From: Pelagibacterales bacterium SAG-MED30
GTDB taxonomy: Bacteria; Pseudomonadota; Alphaproteobacteria; Pelagibacterales; Pelagibacteraceae
Direction of reading: 5' to 3'
Length of the DNA: 64,000 bases
NCBI GenBank assembly: GCA_014653775.1
Contig: JACWEA010000002.1
Coordinates: forward strand, 1 to 64,000
Of this stretch, positions 51,852 through 62,957 are shown one piece after another (the stretch's first letter is position 1; every line of letters starts with the position of its first letter). The translations under genes and the position numbers were made by a program. Below the pieces are notes generated by a model. The model was not told where the DNA came from, searched no databases, and saw only the letters and a program-made list of their open reading frames with translations.

Positions 51852-53345
51852 ATGAGATTAATTGAACATTACGTAGGTGGAAAAATAATTCCTGGAAATT
51901 CAGATAAAAAAGGTAAAGTTTTTAATCCAGCTACTGGTGAACAAGAAAAAGAAGTTAGACTAGCATCTAAGGTTGATCTAGATCAAGCTGTTATAGTTGC
52001 AAAAAAAGCTTTTGAAGAATGGTCACTAAAACCATCAATAGTAAGAGCAAGAGTCATGTTTAAATTCAAAGAATTAATAGAAAAAAATTCAGATGAACTT
52101 ACAAAGTTAATAGTTACAGAACATGGAAAAGTTTATGAAGATGCCAAGGGGTCCTTGACGCGAGGCTTAGAAGTTGTTGAATTTGCTTGTGGTATACCTC
52201 ACTTGCTTAAAGGTGAATTTTCAGAAAATGTTGGAACTAATGTTGATAGCTGGTCAATGCGTCAACCATTAGGAGTTGTAGCAGGAATTACACCTTTTAA
52301 TTTTCCTGCAATGGTGCCTATGTGGATGTTTCCTATAGCAATAGCATGTGGAAATACTTTTATATTAAAGCCATCTGAAAAAGATCCATCGTGTGCAATC
52401 AAATTAGCAGAATTGTTAAAAGAGGCAGGTCTTCCAGATGGCGTTTTTAATATTGTAAATGGAGACAAAGAGGCTGTGGATGCTATCTTGACAAACAAAG
52501 ATGTTAAGGCAGTAAGTTTTGTAGGCTCAACACCCATAGCAAAATATATTTATGAGAATTCTGCAAAAAATGAAAAAAGAGTTCAGGCACTCGGTGGTGC
52601 CAAAAATCATTTAGTTGTTATGCCTGATTGTGATTTAGATGGTGCAGTTAATGGTTTAATGGGGGCAGCATATGGTTCTGCAGGTGAAAGATGTATGGCT
52701 CAATCAGTTGCTGTGGCTGTTGGAGATATAGGAGACGAGCTAGTATCAAGATTATCAAAAAAAGTAGAAACGTTAAAAGTTGGTCCAGGAATGGACAAAA
52801 GCTCCGAAATGGGACCTTTGGTTACCAGACAGCATCTAGAAAAAGTAAAAGGATACGTTGATTTAGGTGTAAAAGAAGGTGCTAGACTGATTGTAGATGG
52901 TAGAGATTTGAAATTGCAAGGTTATGAAAATGGTTTTTATATAGGGGGCTGTTTGTTTGATCATGTAAAAAAGGAAATGAGAATATATAAAGAAGAAATA
53001 TTTGGACCAGTTTTATCTGTAGTAAGAGTAAAAACTTTTGAAGAAGCAGCAAAACTTATTAATGATCATGAATATGGAAATGGAGTTAGTATCTATACTA
53101 GAGATGGTGATGTAGGAAGAACCTTTGCTAGCAAGATACAAGTTGGAATGGTTGGCATTAACGTTCCTATTCCAGTTCCAATGGCTTTTCATAGTTTTGG
53201 TGGTTGGAAACGATCTTTATTTGGAGATAGTGCGATGCATGGTATGGAAGGTGTAAAGTTCTACACAAAACTTAAAACAATAACTTCAAGATGGCCTTCT
53301 GGAATTAGATCAAATGCTGAGTTCGTTATGCCAACAATGAAATAG
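51852..53345 (+). CDS. mmsA: CoA-acylating methylmalonate-semialdehyde dehydrogenase
   Basis: A 497-residue aldehyde dehydrogenase of the MmsA type, which converts methylmalonate or malonate semialdehyde to propionyl- or acetyl-CoA. Markers are AGITPFNFPAMVPMWMFPIA, FVGSTPIAKYIYE, LGGAKNHLVVMPDCD and the catalytic C281 in AGERCMAQS. The GAKNH segment and C-terminal FYTKLKTITSRWP distinguish it from other aldehyde dehydrogenases. It heads the run with mdh and the suc genes. Confidence 0.94.
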   Translation: MRLIEHYVGGKIIPGNSDKKGKVFNPATGEQEKEVRLASKVDLDQAVIVAKKAFEEWSLKPSIVRARVMFKFKELIEKNSDELTKLIVTEHGKVYEDAKGSLTRGLEVVEFACGIPHLLKGEFSENVGTNVDSWSMRQPLGVVAGITPFNFPAMVPMWMFPIAIACGNTFILKPSEKDPSCAIKLAELLKEAGLPDGVFNIVNGDKEAVDAILTNKDVKAVSFVGSTPIAKYIYENSAKNEKRVQALGGAKNHLVVMPDCDLDGAVNGLMGAAYGSAGERCMAQSVAVAVGDIGDELVSRLSKKVETLKVGPGMDKSSEMGPLVTRQHLEKVKGYVDLGVKEGARLIVDGRDLKLQGYENGFYIGGCLFDHVKKEMRIYKEEIFGPVLSVVRVKTFEEAAKLINDHEYGNGVSIYTRDGDVGRTFASKIQVGMVGINVPIPVPMAFHSFGGWKRSLFGDSAMHGMEGVKFYTKLKTITSRWPSGIRSNAEFVMPTMK

Positions 53346-53357
53346 GGAAAAATATTA

Positions 53358-54320
53358 ATGAGCAAAATATCTTTAATTGGTGCTGGTCAAATAGGAGGAA
53401 CCCTTGCTCATATTATTGGTACAAAAGAACTTGTAGATGAAGTTGTTCTTTTTGATGTTGCAAGTGGAATGGCTAAAGGTAAAGCTCTAGATATTGCCCA
53501 ATCATCATCGATAGATGGTTTTAATGTAAAATTTTCAGGTACTGATGATTATAAGGATATTAAAGACTCAGATGTAATTATTATTACTGCCGGGGTTCCA
53601 AGAAAACCTGGAATGAGTAGAGATGATCTTCTCGGTATAAATTTGAAAATTATTAAACAAGTTTCTGCAGGAATTAAACAGAACGCACCTAACGCTTTTG
53701 TAATTTGTATTACAAATCCTTTAGATGTAATGGTTATGGCATTTCAAAAATTTTCAGGATTATCATCTAACAAGGTTGTTGGAATGGCTGGAATTTTAGA
53801 TAGTTCAAGATTTAAATTGTTTTTATCTTTAGAACTTAATGTTCCTGTAAAAGAAATAGATGCAATGGTAATGGGTGGACATGGAGATACTATGGTACCA
53901 ATGCCTAGATTTACGAAAGTTTCAGGAAAACCTTTGCTTGATTTAGTAAAAGAGGGAAAAATTTCTCAAGAAAGACTGGAAGAAATAAATCAAAGAACTA
54001 GAGATGGTGGAGCTGAGATAGTTAAATATCTTGAAAAAGGATCTGCATTTTATGCACCTGCAGCATCAGGAGTTGAGATGGCAGAAGCATACTTAAAGGA
54101 TGAGAAAAAATTTCTACCATGTGCTGTTCAATTAAATGGAGAGTATGGTGTGAATAATATTTATGCAGGTGTTCCAGTGATTATTGGAAAAGATGGTGTG
54201 GAAAAAATCGAGCAAATTGATTTAGATGCTAAAGAAAAAAAAGAATTTATGCATTCTATTGATGCAGTTAAGGCTCTTTGGGAGGTGGCATCTAAAATAG
54301 ATCCTGATCTTTCTAAGTAA
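53358..54320 (+). CDS. mdh: malate dehydrogenase
   Basis: A 320-residue NAD-dependent enzyme of the LDH-like MDH group. The NAD loop is [11 protein letters not shown] (8-18), with the ribose-binding Asp at D33. Substrate Arg residues are in the [15 protein letters not shown] loop, and the catalytic His is H175 in [10 protein letters not shown]. It makes oxaloacetate for the TCA cycle. It lies between mmsA and sucC in a closely spaced run. Confidence 0.97.
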   Translation: MSKISLIGAGQIGGTLAHIIGTKELVDEVVLFDVASGMAKGKALDIAQSSSIDGFNVKFSGTDDYKDIKDSDVIIITAGVPRKPGMSRDDLLGINLKIIKQVSAGIKQNAPNAFVICITNPLDVMVMAFQKFSGLSSNKVVGMAGILDSSRFKLFLSLELNVPVKEIDAMVMGGHGDTMVPMPRFTKVSGKPLLDLVKEGKISQERLEEINQRTRDGGAEIVKYLEKGSAFYAPAASGVEMAEAYLKDEKKFLPCAVQLNGEYGVNNIYAGVPVIIGKDGVEKIEQIDLDAKEKKEFMHSIDAVKALWEVASKIDPDLSK

Positions 54321-54322
54321 TA

Positions 54323-55483
54323 ATGAACATTCACGAATATCAAGCTAAACAAATTTTAAAGAAATATGGAGCAACTGTTCCAGAGGGCGTATTTGCTATC
54401 ACTGTTGATGAATTAGTAGAAAAAGCAAAATCATTAAATACAAAAAAATATGTTCTTAAAGCCCAAATCCATGCAGGTGGAAGAGGTAAAGCAGGAGGAG
54501 TAAAAATATTAAACACTATTGAAGAGTTAAGTGAGGCAGCAAAAGAGATGATGGGAAAAACTTTGGTTACTCATCAAACAGGTCCTGAAGGACGAGAAGT
54601 AAAAAGGTTATACGTTGAAGAGTCATCAAACATAGATAAAGAGTTTTATTTATCTTGTTTAGTTGATAGAGCTAGTTCTAAAATAGCATTCATATCTAGC
54701 GACCAAGGTGGAATGGATATTGAAGAAGTAGCAAATAGTTCACCTGAAAAAATCAATACAACGAAAGTCGATATAAATAATGAAGTTTCAGACAAAGATT
54801 GTGAAGAGATAATTAAAATCTTTAGCTTAAGTGGTAGCACAAAAACACAAGCAATTGCTTTAATAAAGTCAATTTATAATATGTTTATAAGCACAGACGC
54901 AAATATGATTGAGGTCAATCCATTAATCTTGACTAAGGAAGAAAAAATAATTTGTTTAGATGCAAAAGTAAATTTTGACTCTAACGCTTTATTTAGACAT
55001 CCTGAAATTGTTGGGTTAAGAGATTTAAATGAAGAAGATCCAACAGAAATAGAAGCAAGCAAACATGATCTTGCTTACATAAAATTGGATGGGAGTATTG
55101 GTTGTATGGTTAATGGAGCAGGATTGGCTATGGCAACTATGGACATAATTAAATTATATGGAAAAGAGCCAGCTAATTTTTTAGATGTTGGTGGTGGTGC
55201 TTCAAAAGAAAAAGTTTCAGCAGCTTTAAAGATAATTCTCTCAGATAAAAATGTTAAAGGAATTCTAGTTAATATTTTTGGAGGAATAATGAGATGTGAT
55301 GTTCTTGCTCAAGGAGTGGTAGATGCAGCCAAAGAAATAAATATTAGTGTTCCATTAGTTGTTAGACTTGCAGGTACTAATTTTAAAGAGGGAAAAAAGA
55401 TATTGGATAATTCAGGATTAAAACTAATTTCTGCTGAAAATTTAGATGATGCAGCAAAAAAAATTGTAGAGGCAATTAAATAA
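54323..55483 (+). CDS. sucC: succinyl-CoA synthetase beta subunit
   Basis: The 386-residue ATP-grasp subunit. [16 protein letters not shown] at the start, [17 protein letters not shown] near residue 46, an EVNPLILT segment and the C-terminal [10 protein letters not shown] and [14 protein letters not shown] are typical. With SucD it interconverts succinyl-CoA and succinate with nucleotide triphosphate formation. It follows mdh by two bases and precedes sucD by one. Confidence 0.98.
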   Translation: MNIHEYQAKQILKKYGATVPEGVFAITVDELVEKAKSLNTKKYVLKAQIHAGGRGKAGGVKILNTIEELSEAAKEMMGKTLVTHQTGPEGREVKRLYVEESSNIDKEFYLSCLVDRASSKIAFISSDQGGMDIEEVANSSPEKINTTKVDINNEVSDKDCEEIIKIFSLSGSTKTQAIALIKSIYNMFISTDANMIEVNPLILTKEEKIICLDAKVNFDSNALFRHPEIVGLRDLNEEDPTEIEASKHDLAYIKLDGSIGCMVNGAGLAMATMDIIKLYGKEPANFLDVGGGASKEKVSAALKIILSDKNVKGILVNIFGGIMRCDVLAQGVVDAAKEINISVPLVVRLAGTNFKEGKKILDNSGLKLISAENLDDAAKKIVEAIK

Positions 55484-55484
55484 C

Positions 55485-56360
55485 ATGTCTGTTTTAGTTA
55501 ATAAAAATACAAAAGTAATCTGCCAAGGTTTCACAGGATCGCATGGCACTTTTCATTCTGAACAATCAATTAAATATGGAACTAATTTAGTTGGAGGTGT
55601 TACTCCTAAAAAAGGCGGTCAAAAACATTTAGCTAGACCCGTTTTTAATAGTGTTTTAGAAGCTAAAAATGAAGTTGGAGCAGATGCGTCTATGATTTAT
55701 GTGCCAGCAAAATTTGCAGCCGCAGCTATTATGGAAGCTATTGATGCGTCAATAGAATTAATTGTTTGTATTACTGAAGGTATACCAGTTCAGGATATGC
55801 TTAAAGTAAGACAAAAATTAAATGGTTCAAAAAGTAGATTGATTGGACCAAATTGCCCAGGAATAATTACGCCAAATGAATGTAAAATTGGAATTATGCC
55901 AGGAAATATTCATAAAAAAGGATCAGTTGGGATAGTATCAAGATCTGGAACCCTAACATATGAGGCGGTGGCGCAAACAACCGAGAATGGTTTAGGTCAA
56001 TCAACTTGTATTGGCATCGGAGGTGATCCAATTAATGGAACAAACTTTATTGATTGCTTAGATTTATTTTTAAATGATGATGAAACAGAATCTATTTTAA
56101 TCATAGGTGAAATCGGGGGTACAGCAGAAGAAGAGGCAGCAGAATTTATCAAAAATTATAAAATAAAAAAACCTATAGTTGGATTTATAGCAGGTGTAAC
56201 AGCTCCTCCTGGGAGAAGAATGGGACATGCAGGGGCAATTATTGCTGGAGGAAAAGGTGGCGCCCAAGATAAAATTAAAAAAATGGAAGATTGCGGCATT
56301 ACAATTGCTAACTCACCTTCTCAAATGGGAAAAACTCTTTTAGATAAATTGTCTAATTGA
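55485..56360 (+). CDS. sucD: succinyl-CoA synthetase alpha subunit
   Basis: The 291-residue CoA-binding subunit. [19 protein letters not shown] and [12 protein letters not shown] are the nucleotide-binding start, [11 protein letters not shown] and [11 protein letters not shown] follow, and the phosphorylated His is H248 in [16 protein letters not shown]. It is paired with sucC. A 32-base gap separates it from sucA. Confidence 0.98.
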   Translation: MSVLVNKNTKVICQGFTGSHGTFHSEQSIKYGTNLVGGVTPKKGGQKHLARPVFNSVLEAKNEVGADASMIYVPAKFAAAAIMEAIDASIELIVCITEGIPVQDMLKVRQKLNGSKSRLIGPNCPGIITPNECKIGIMPGNIHKKGSVGIVSRSGTLTYEAVAQTTENGLGQSTCIGIGGDPINGTNFIDCLDLFLNDDETESILIIGEIGGTAEEEAAEFIKNYKIKKPIVGFIAGVTAPPGRRMGHAGAIIAGGKGGAQDKIKKMEDCGITIANSPSQMGKTLLDKLSN

Positions 56361-56392
56361 AAAATTCTTCTCTAGGTTTATATTAAAAAAAA

Positions 56393-59269
56393 ATGTCTTC
56401 TTCTAAAAATTTAGATTTTGAAAAAACAGAATTTCTAACTAAATCTAATAGTGCTTTTATTGAGCAAATGTATTTACAGTATGTAAACAAAGATTCTAAT
56501 TTACCTGAAAGTTGGAAAAATTATTTTGATGAAATTGGAGATGAAGTTGACATTATTATAAAAGAATTAAACGGACCATCATGGAGGCCAAAAAAAATTA
56601 AAATTTCTGTAAAAGATGTTCAAGTAAAATCTGATAAAGTAATAGAGACAAATGATTTAGAAATAATTAAATCTAATGCAAACTCAATTAAGGCAGTAGC
56701 TATGATAAGATCTTATAGACAAAGAGGTCATCTAATAGCGAAACTTGATCCTTTAGGCATGATGAAATCTGAATATTTAGATGAGTTGCATCCAGAATCC
56801 TATGGATTTAAAAAAGATGATTATAACAAAAAAATTTTTTTAGACGGCGTAATTAATAAAAAATTTTCTAATATCAAAATGATTTTAGAATTTTTAAGAG
56901 ATAGATATTGTGGATCTCTTGGATATGAGTATATGCATATAGCTAATCCAACAGAAAGAAAGTGGTTTAGAGATAGAGTTGAAAAATCTAATGATTTTAG
57001 TTTTACTCAAAATGGCAGGAAAGCAATTTTAAATAAATTAATTCAAGCTGAGGGATATGAAAAGTTTTTACATACTAAATATGTTGGCACTAAAAGATTC
57101 GGTCTTGATGGTGCTGAAAGTTTAATTCCTGCGTTAGAACAAATTATTAAAATAGGAGGACAATCTCAAGTTAAAGAAGTTAAAATTGGAATGTCTCACA
57201 GAGGAAGACTTAATGTTTTGGCTAATGTATTACAAAAATCTTATAAAAGAATCTTTAACGAATTTGCAGAAGAAATCAGTTCATCAGAAGATGGTGCCGG
57301 AGACGTAAAATATCATTTAGGAGCATCATCCGATAGAGAATTTGATGGGAATTCAGTTCATGTTAGTTTGACTGACAACCCATCTCATTTAGAAGCAGTC
57401 AATCCAGTTGTGTTAGGACAAACAAGAGCTAAACAATATTTTCATAAAGACAAACAGAGAAAGAAAGTAATACCAATTTTAATTCATGGGGATGCTGCTT
57501 TTGCAGGTCAAGGAGTTGTAGCTGAATGTTTTGCGATGTCAGGATTACCAGGGCATAATACTGGCGGAACAATTCATATTATAATTAATAATCAAATTGG
57601 TTTTACAACTAGCCCAAGATTTGCAAGATCATCTCCTTATCCTTCTGATATTGCTAAAATGGTAGAAGCTCCAATAATTCATGTTAATGGTGATGATCCT
57701 GAAGCTGTTGTTTATGCAGCAAGAATTGCTACAGATTTTAGATTAAAATTTAATAGAGACGTAGTTATAGACTTAATTTGCTATAGAAGATTTGGTCATA
57801 ATGAAGGTGATGAACCTTCATTTACACAACCGTTGATGTATAAAAAAATTAGATCTCACCCTTCTCCTGTTAAAGTATATGGAGAAAGATTAATTAATAA
57901 TAATACAATTTCTAGGGATTTTTTAGATGAGTCTATAAAGAAATTCAAAAATTTACTTGATGACCAGTTTAAAACTGCAAAAGATTATAAACCAAAAATA
58001 GAGTGGTTTGAAGGAACTTGGTCTAGATATAAACCTGAGAAAGGAAAAGATAAAAGAGGTGTAACAGGAGCAGATACAAAAAAATTATTAGATATTTCTA
58101 ATAGAATAAATACGATTCCAAAAGAAATAAACATTCACAAAACTATCTCAAAAATCTTAGAAAATAGAAAAATTAAAGTTAAAAATGGATTAGGAATTGA
58201 TTGGTCTACTGCAGAGTCGTTAGCTTTTGGTTCACTTTTAGAGGAAGGATATCCTGTAAGACTAGTTGGTCAAGATTCTGGAAGAGGAACTTTTAGTCAA
58301 AGACATTCAGTTTTAAGAAATCAATTAGATAATTCGAGATACATACCTTTAAATAATATCTCAAAAAAACAAAAAAACTTTGAAGTAGTAGATAGTTTCT
58401 TGTCTGAGTTAGCTGTATTAGGATTTGAGTATGGATATAGTTTAGTGGAACCAAATACTTTAACATTATGGGAAGCTCAATTTGGAGATTTTGCTAACGG
58501 GGCTCAGGTTGTTATAGATCAATTTATAGCTTCAGGTGAAAGAAAATGGTCAAGAGCTTCAGGATTAGTTATGTTATTACCTCATGGATATGAAGGTCAA
58601 GGACCTGAACATTCTTCAGCAAGATTAGAAAGGTTTTTACAATTATGTTCAAATGATAATATGCAAGTTATGAACTGTACAACTCCAGCTAACTATTTTC
58701 ATGCACTCAGAAGACAAATGCATAGAGACTTTAGAAAACCATTAATAATAATGACACCAAAATCTTTATTAAGACATAAATATTGTGTTTCTAATTTAAA
58801 AGATTTTAGCAAAAAGAATTCATTCCATAGAGTTTTATGGGATCACGCCATTGATCCACAAAGTGAAGGCTTTATTAAATTGAAAAAACCAGAAAAAATC
58901 AAAAAAGTAATTTTATGTTCAGGAAAAGTTTATTTTGATTTATTAGAAGCAAGAGAAAAATTGAAAGTAGAAGATATTATTTTATATAGAATTGAACAGC
59001 TATATCCATTCCCAGCTAAAGCATTGGTTAAAGAGCTAAAACCTTATGCTAAAAATGCTACATTTCATTGGTGTCAAGAAGAACCAAAGAATATGGGAGC
59101 TTGGTTTTCAGTCAGAGATTATATGCAATGGACATTAGATAATATTAAGGCTAAAAATAATCAAATTTCTTATATAGGAAGAAGTCCAGACGCAACACCT
59201 GCTACAGGATTTGCCAAAAGACATATTTTTCAACAAAAGGAAATTATTAATAAGGTATTTAAAAAATAA
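56393..59269 (+). CDS. sucA: 2-oxoglutarate dehydrogenase E1 component
   Basis: The 958-residue thiamin-diphosphate-dependent decarboxylase of the 2-oxoglutarate dehydrogenase complex. The N-terminal [11 protein letters not shown] helix is the E2-binding segment. [30 protein letters not shown] residues (here [12 protein letters not shown]), [19 protein letters not shown] and [10 protein letters not shown] contain the cofactor site; [20 protein letters not shown] is in the C-terminal domain. It starts 32 bases after sucD. Confidence 0.98.
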   Translation: MSSSKNLDFEKTEFLTKSNSAFIEQMYLQYVNKDSNLPESWKNYFDEIGDEVDIIIKELNGPSWRPKKIKISVKDVQVKSDKVIETNDLEIIKSNANSIKAVAMIRSYRQRGHLIAKLDPLGMMKSEYLDELHPESYGFKKDDYNKKIFLDGVINKKFSNIKMILEFLRDRYCGSLGYEYMHIANPTERKWFRDRVEKSNDFSFTQNGRKAILNKLIQAEGYEKFLHTKYVGTKRFGLDGAESLIPALEQIIKIGGQSQVKEVKIGMSHRGRLNVLANVLQKSYKRIFNEFAEEISSSEDGAGDVKYHLGASSDREFDGNSVHVSLTDNPSHLEAVNPVVLGQTRAKQYFHKDKQRKKVIPILIHGDAAFAGQGVVAECFAMSGLPGHNTGGTIHIIINNQIGFTTSPRFARSSPYPSDIAKMVEAPIIHVNGDDPEAVVYAARIATDFRLKFNRDVVIDLICYRRFGHNEGDEPSFTQPLMYKKIRSHPSPVKVYGERLINNNTISRDFLDESIKKFKNLLDDQFKTAKDYKPKIEWFEGTWSRYKPEKGKDKRGVTGADTKKLLDISNRINTIPKEINIHKTISKILENRKIKVKNGLGIDWSTAESLAFGSLLEEGYPVRLVGQDSGRGTFSQRHSVLRNQLDNSRYIPLNNISKKQKNFEVVDSFLSELAVLGFEYGYSLVEPNTLTLWEAQFGDFANGAQVVIDQFIASGERKWSRASGLVMLLPHGYEGQGPEHSSARLERFLQLCSNDNMQVMNCTTPANYFHALRRQMHRDFRKPLIIMTPKSLLRHKYCVSNLKDFSKKNSFHRVLWDHAIDPQSEGFIKLKKPEKIKKVILCSGKVYFDLLEAREKLKVEDIILYRIEQLYPFPAKALVKELKPYAKNATFHWCQEEPKNMGAWFSVRDYMQWTLDNIKAKNNQISYIGRSPDATPATGFAKRHIFQQKEIINKVFKK

Positions 59270-59271
59270 TA

Positions 59272-60588
59272 ATGAGTGAAAAAATTCTAGTTCCAACTCT
59301 TGGAGAAAGTATAACTGAAGCAACAGTTTCAAAATGGTTAAAAAATAAAGGTGATAAAGTTGAAGCGGATGAACCTGTAGTTGAGTTGGAAACTGATAAA
59401 GTAAACCTGGAAGTTCCTTCACCAGTAAGTGGGATTTTAACAGAAATCAATTCTAAAGATGGAGAAGTAGTAGAAGTAGGAGCATTATTGGGAAAAGTAT
59501 TAGAAAAAGCCTCAGAAAGATTAAATAAAATTGAGATAAAAAAAGTTGGATCTAAAAGTTTAAAAGAGAACAATATTGTTAACTTAGAAGTCTCCTCAAA
59601 AAAACCAAAAGTTTTCAATGATAAAAATGATCAAGAAGAAAAACCACTTGCTTTAATCGATGAGGATGAAGCACCATTTGTTTTAACTGATGAAGTTAAT
59701 GAAGAAAAAACTTTAGATTTAAAACCCGAAGAACAAACCTTGCCTCCTTCAGTTAGAAAAATTGTATCAGAAAATAAAATAGATATTAGCTCGATTAAAG
59801 GTACAGGAAAAGATGGGAGAATTTTAAAAGGAGATTTAATTGGTTTAATGGGTGTTCAACCACAATCTTCGGAAAGAAAAATTAAGTTTGGTCAAGAGGA
59901 AAGAATTAAAATGACCAGATTGAGATTAACTATAGCTAAGCGATTAAAACAAGCCCAAGATAATGCCGCATTATTAACAACATTTAATGAAGTTGATATG
60001 TCGAATGTGATGAAGATGAGAAAAGAAAATCAAGAAGATTTTCAGAGTAGATATGAAATAAAATTGGGTTTCATGTCTTTTTTTGTTAAAGCATGCGTAT
60101 TAGCTTTAAAGTCATTTCCTGCTGTAAATGCAGAAATAGATGGGGAACATATAGTTTATAAAAATTATTACAATATAAGTTTTGCTGTAGGAACTGATAA
60201 GGGATTAGTAGTTCCAGTTATAAAAAATGCAGATGAACTATCATTTGCTGATATTGAAAAAAATATTAAAGAAATTTCAGAAAAAGCAAAAGATGGAAAA
60301 TTATCTATTGAGGATCTTCAAGGTGGAACTTTTACAATTAGTAATGGAGGTGTTTATGGATCTATGCTTTCTACACCTATTTTAAATTTACCTCAATCAG
60401 GTATTTTAGGTATGCATAATATTATAGAAAGACCAGTTGTAGTAGATGGTGATATTATAATAAGACCAATTATGTATCTTGCATTTTCATATGATCATAG
60501 AATTATAGATGGGAAAGAGTCAGTATCATTTTTAAAGATGATAAAAGAAAACATAGAAGATCCTAGAAGGTTGTTTTTAGATATTTAA
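59272..60588 (+). CDS. sucB: dihydrolipoamide succinyltransferase (E2)
   Basis: The 438-residue E2 core of the 2-oxoglutarate dehydrogenase complex. One lipoyl domain with the lipoylated K43 ([14 protein letters not shown]), a charged linker, an E3-binding domain ([20 protein letters not shown]) and a catalytic domain with H409 in [12 protein letters not shown]. It follows sucA by two bases and shares one base with lpd. Confidence 0.97.
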   Translation: MSEKILVPTLGESITEATVSKWLKNKGDKVEADEPVVELETDKVNLEVPSPVSGILTEINSKDGEVVEVGALLGKVLEKASERLNKIEIKKVGSKSLKENNIVNLEVSSKKPKVFNDKNDQEEKPLALIDEDEAPFVLTDEVNEEKTLDLKPEEQTLPPSVRKIVSENKIDISSIKGTGKDGRILKGDLIGLMGVQPQSSERKIKFGQEERIKMTRLRLTIAKRLKQAQDNAALLTTFNEVDMSNVMKMRKENQEDFQSRYEIKLGFMSFFVKACVLALKSFPAVNAEIDGEHIVYKNYYNISFAVGTDKGLVVPVIKNADELSFADIEKNIKEISEKAKDGKLSIEDLQGGTFTISNGGVYGSMLSTPILNLPQSGILGMHNIIERPVVVDGDIIIRPIMYLAFSYDHRIIDGKESVSFLKMIKENIEDPRRLFLDI

Positions 60589-61988
60589 TGTCAGAAAAAT
60601 TTCAAGCTGTTGTTATAGGTGGTGGACCAGGTGGTTATGTTTGTGCAATAAGGTTAGCACAATTAGGATTAAAAACAGCATGCATCGAATCAAGAGGATC
60701 ATTAGGAGGAACTTGTTTAAACGTAGGATGTATTCCATCTAAAAGTTTACTAAATTTGTCTGAAGAATTTCATAAAGTAAAAGGTTTAGCAAAAAAAGGT
60801 ATAGAAATTGAAAATGTAAAATTGAATCTTGATAAAATGATGAAGAGTAAAGATAAAGCTGTGACAGTTCTTACAAAAGGTGTTGAATTTCTATTAAAAA
60901 AAAACAAAGTCACTTATTTTAAAGGTCATGGAAGTTTTAAGTCTAAAAACGAAATTTCTATTAAAGATGATCAGAATAAAGAAAAATTAATTAAAACTGA
61001 AAAAACAATAATAGCCTCAGGTTCAATTCCCCTCTCTTTGCCAGGAATAGAAATAGATGAAAAGATAATAGTTTCCTCTACAGGAGCTTTAAAATTAGAC
61101 AAAGTTCCAAAAAAAATGATTGTAGTTGGTGGAGGATATATTGGTTTAGAAATGGGTTCTGTGTGGTCGAGACTAGGTGCAGAAGTTCAGGTTGTTGAGT
61201 TTTTAGATCATATAACACCCGGTATGGATAAAGAGATTTCATTAGAATTTATGAAAATTTTAAAAAAGCAGGGAATAAAATTTAATATGCAAAATAAAGT
61301 AGAAAAAATTAAAAAAAATGATTCAGGAGCAATAGTTTTAACTGTAGACAAAGATGGGAATAAAAATAGTTTTGAATGTGATGTTGTATTAATTGCTGTT
61401 GGTAGAAAGCCAAACACTAAAGATTTAAATTTAGAAGCTTTAGGAGTTGAGCTAGATGAAAAAAAAAGGATAAAAACTGACAAAACTTTTAAAACTAATA
61501 TTGAAGATGTATATGCAATTGGAGATGTGATAGTTGGTCCAATGCTTGCACATAAAGCGGAGGATGAAGGAATTGCTGTTGCAGAAAATATTGTTGGTCA
61601 ATCAGGTCATGTTAATTACAGTACAATTCCAGGTGTGATTTATACAACTCCTGAAGTTGCTTCAATAGGTAAAACAGAAGAACAACTAAAAGAAAATAAA
61701 AAAAAATATAAAGTAGGCAAATTTTCGTTTATGGCTAATTCAAGGGCAAAAGCTATAGATGATATTGAAGGGTTTGTAAAAATTTTAGCAGATGAAAAAA
61801 CAGACAAAGTTCTTGGAGCCCACATAATTGGTCCTCATGCAGGAGAATTAATTGCTGAAATTGGTATTGCTATGGAATTTGGAGCTAGTGCAGAAGATAT
61901 TGCACGTACATGTCATGCTCATCCAACCTTTTCGGAAGCCGTAAAAGAAGCTGCGTTATCTGTAGATAAAAGAGCAATACACTCATAA
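60588..61988 (+). CDS. lpd: dihydrolipoamide dehydrogenase (E3)
   Basis: A 466-residue flavoprotein disulfide oxidoreductase. The FAD loop GGGPGGYVCAIRLAQLG (11-27), redox Cys C43 and C48 (GGTCLNVGCIPSK), NAD loop VVGGGYIGLEMGS and the C-terminal His/Glu motif CHAHPTFSEAV are all present. It reoxidises lipoyl groups of E2. It ends the suc run and is convergent with the FkbM gene eight bases away. Confidence 0.98.
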   Translation: MSEKFQAVVIGGGPGGYVCAIRLAQLGLKTACIESRGSLGGTCLNVGCIPSKSLLNLSEEFHKVKGLAKKGIEIENVKLNLDKMMKSKDKAVTVLTKGVEFLLKKNKVTYFKGHGSFKSKNEISIKDDQNKEKLIKTEKTIIASGSIPLSLPGIEIDEKIIVSSTGALKLDKVPKKMIVVGGGYIGLEMGSVWSRLGAEVQVVEFLDHITPGMDKEISLEFMKILKKQGIKFNMQNKVEKIKKNDSGAIVLTVDKDGNKNSFECDVVLIAVGRKPNTKDLNLEALGVELDEKKRIKTDKTFKTNIEDVYAIGDVIVGPMLAHKAEDEGIAVAENIVGQSGHVNYSTIPGVIYTTPEVASIGKTEEQLKENKKKYKVGKFSFMANSRAKAIDDIEGFVKILADEKTDKVLGAHIIGPHAGELIAEIGIAMEFGASAEDIARTCHAHPTFSEAVKEAALSVDKRAIHS

Positions 61989-61996
61989 TTAATACT

Positions 61997-62851
61997 TTAT
62001 TTTGGAGTTAAAATTAACCATTCCTGGTTATCTTTTCTTCCTTCACTCAAAGCTAATAATCTTTCATTATCATTGAAGTTATCGAGCTCCTTGAATTTGT
62101 TTAGATTATATGATTTTCTTTTTATAAGTTTGCAGTGAAATATTTTTTTTGCATTTTTAATTAATTCATAATATTTTTTTTTCCCATAAAATAAGTGTAA
62201 TTCACAAACTATATGACAGTCTTTTAAAAGTTTTAAAACTTTAATTGACAATAAGTCGAATTCAGCTCCTTCGATATCAATTAAGATTGTACATTTCTTT
62301 TTTTTGTTAATAATTCTTTTAAGACTTAAATATTTAGCTTCACCTTTAATTTTGATATTTTGTTTACAATTATTCAATTTATGATTTAATTTAATTACTT
62401 CACGAGATTTGCTATTAACTTCAAAAGCATAAATATTTTTAAAAATTTTTTTAAAAGCCATCCCCACAACATAAAAACCATCTGCTGCTCCAATATCAAT
62501 AAATGTATTATTTTTCTTTGAAAATTTAATTAAAATATTTAAAATTTGTTCTTCATAAGTACCAAGTATTTTAGTAATTAATCCATGCTCTAATTCCCAG
62601 GATTTCATTTTACCAATTTTCATATCTTTAAATGGTCCATATTGGACAGTTGATCCGTACATATTTGATAATTTATTCCAAACATTAATTTGAGCTTTTT
62701 GAATTTCATCTGGTTTTTTAAAAATGAATAGTATAATTTTTACAATTAAATCAACTAATCCATATTTTTTGTAAATTTTATGTGATTTTTTAATATAATA
62801 TTTCATATATAACGTTTGATTTTTAACAAATGAGAATTTATTTTTTATCAT
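61997..62851 (-). CDS. FkbM-family SAM-dependent methyltransferase
   Basis: A 284-residue protein. The SAM-binding motif FIDIGAADGFYVVG (117-130), the AFEVNSKSRE acidic segment and the characteristic ILIDIEGAEFDLL (189-201) place it in the FkbM family, which mostly O-methylates sugars or small molecules, often in surface polysaccharide loci. It is a single minus-strand gene between lpd and priA, very Lys/Ile/Asn-rich, with no glycan genes beside it; it may have been acquired. Alternative start at M16. Substrate unknown. Confidence 0.85.
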   Translation of the reverse strand: MIKNKFSFVKNQTLYMKYYIKKSHKIYKKYGLVDLIVKIILFIFKKPDEIQKAQINVWNKLSNMYGSTVQYGPFKDMKIGKMKSWELEHGLITKILGTYEEQILNILIKFSKKNNTFIDIGAADGFYVVGMAFKKIFKNIYAFEVNSKSREVIKLNHKLNNCKQNIKIKGEAKYLSLKRIINKKKKCTILIDIEGAEFDLLSIKVLKLLKDCHIVCELHLFYGKKKYYELIKNAKKIFHCKLIKRKSYNLNKFKELDNFNDNERLLALSEGRKDNQEWLILTPK

Positions 62852-62957
62852 ATTTATTTCTAAAAAAGTATAAAATATTAAGATCCTATATAATTATAAA
62901 AATCATTTATAATGGTAGATATAATTATTTATAAATATTATTTACTTAGCTGAATAT

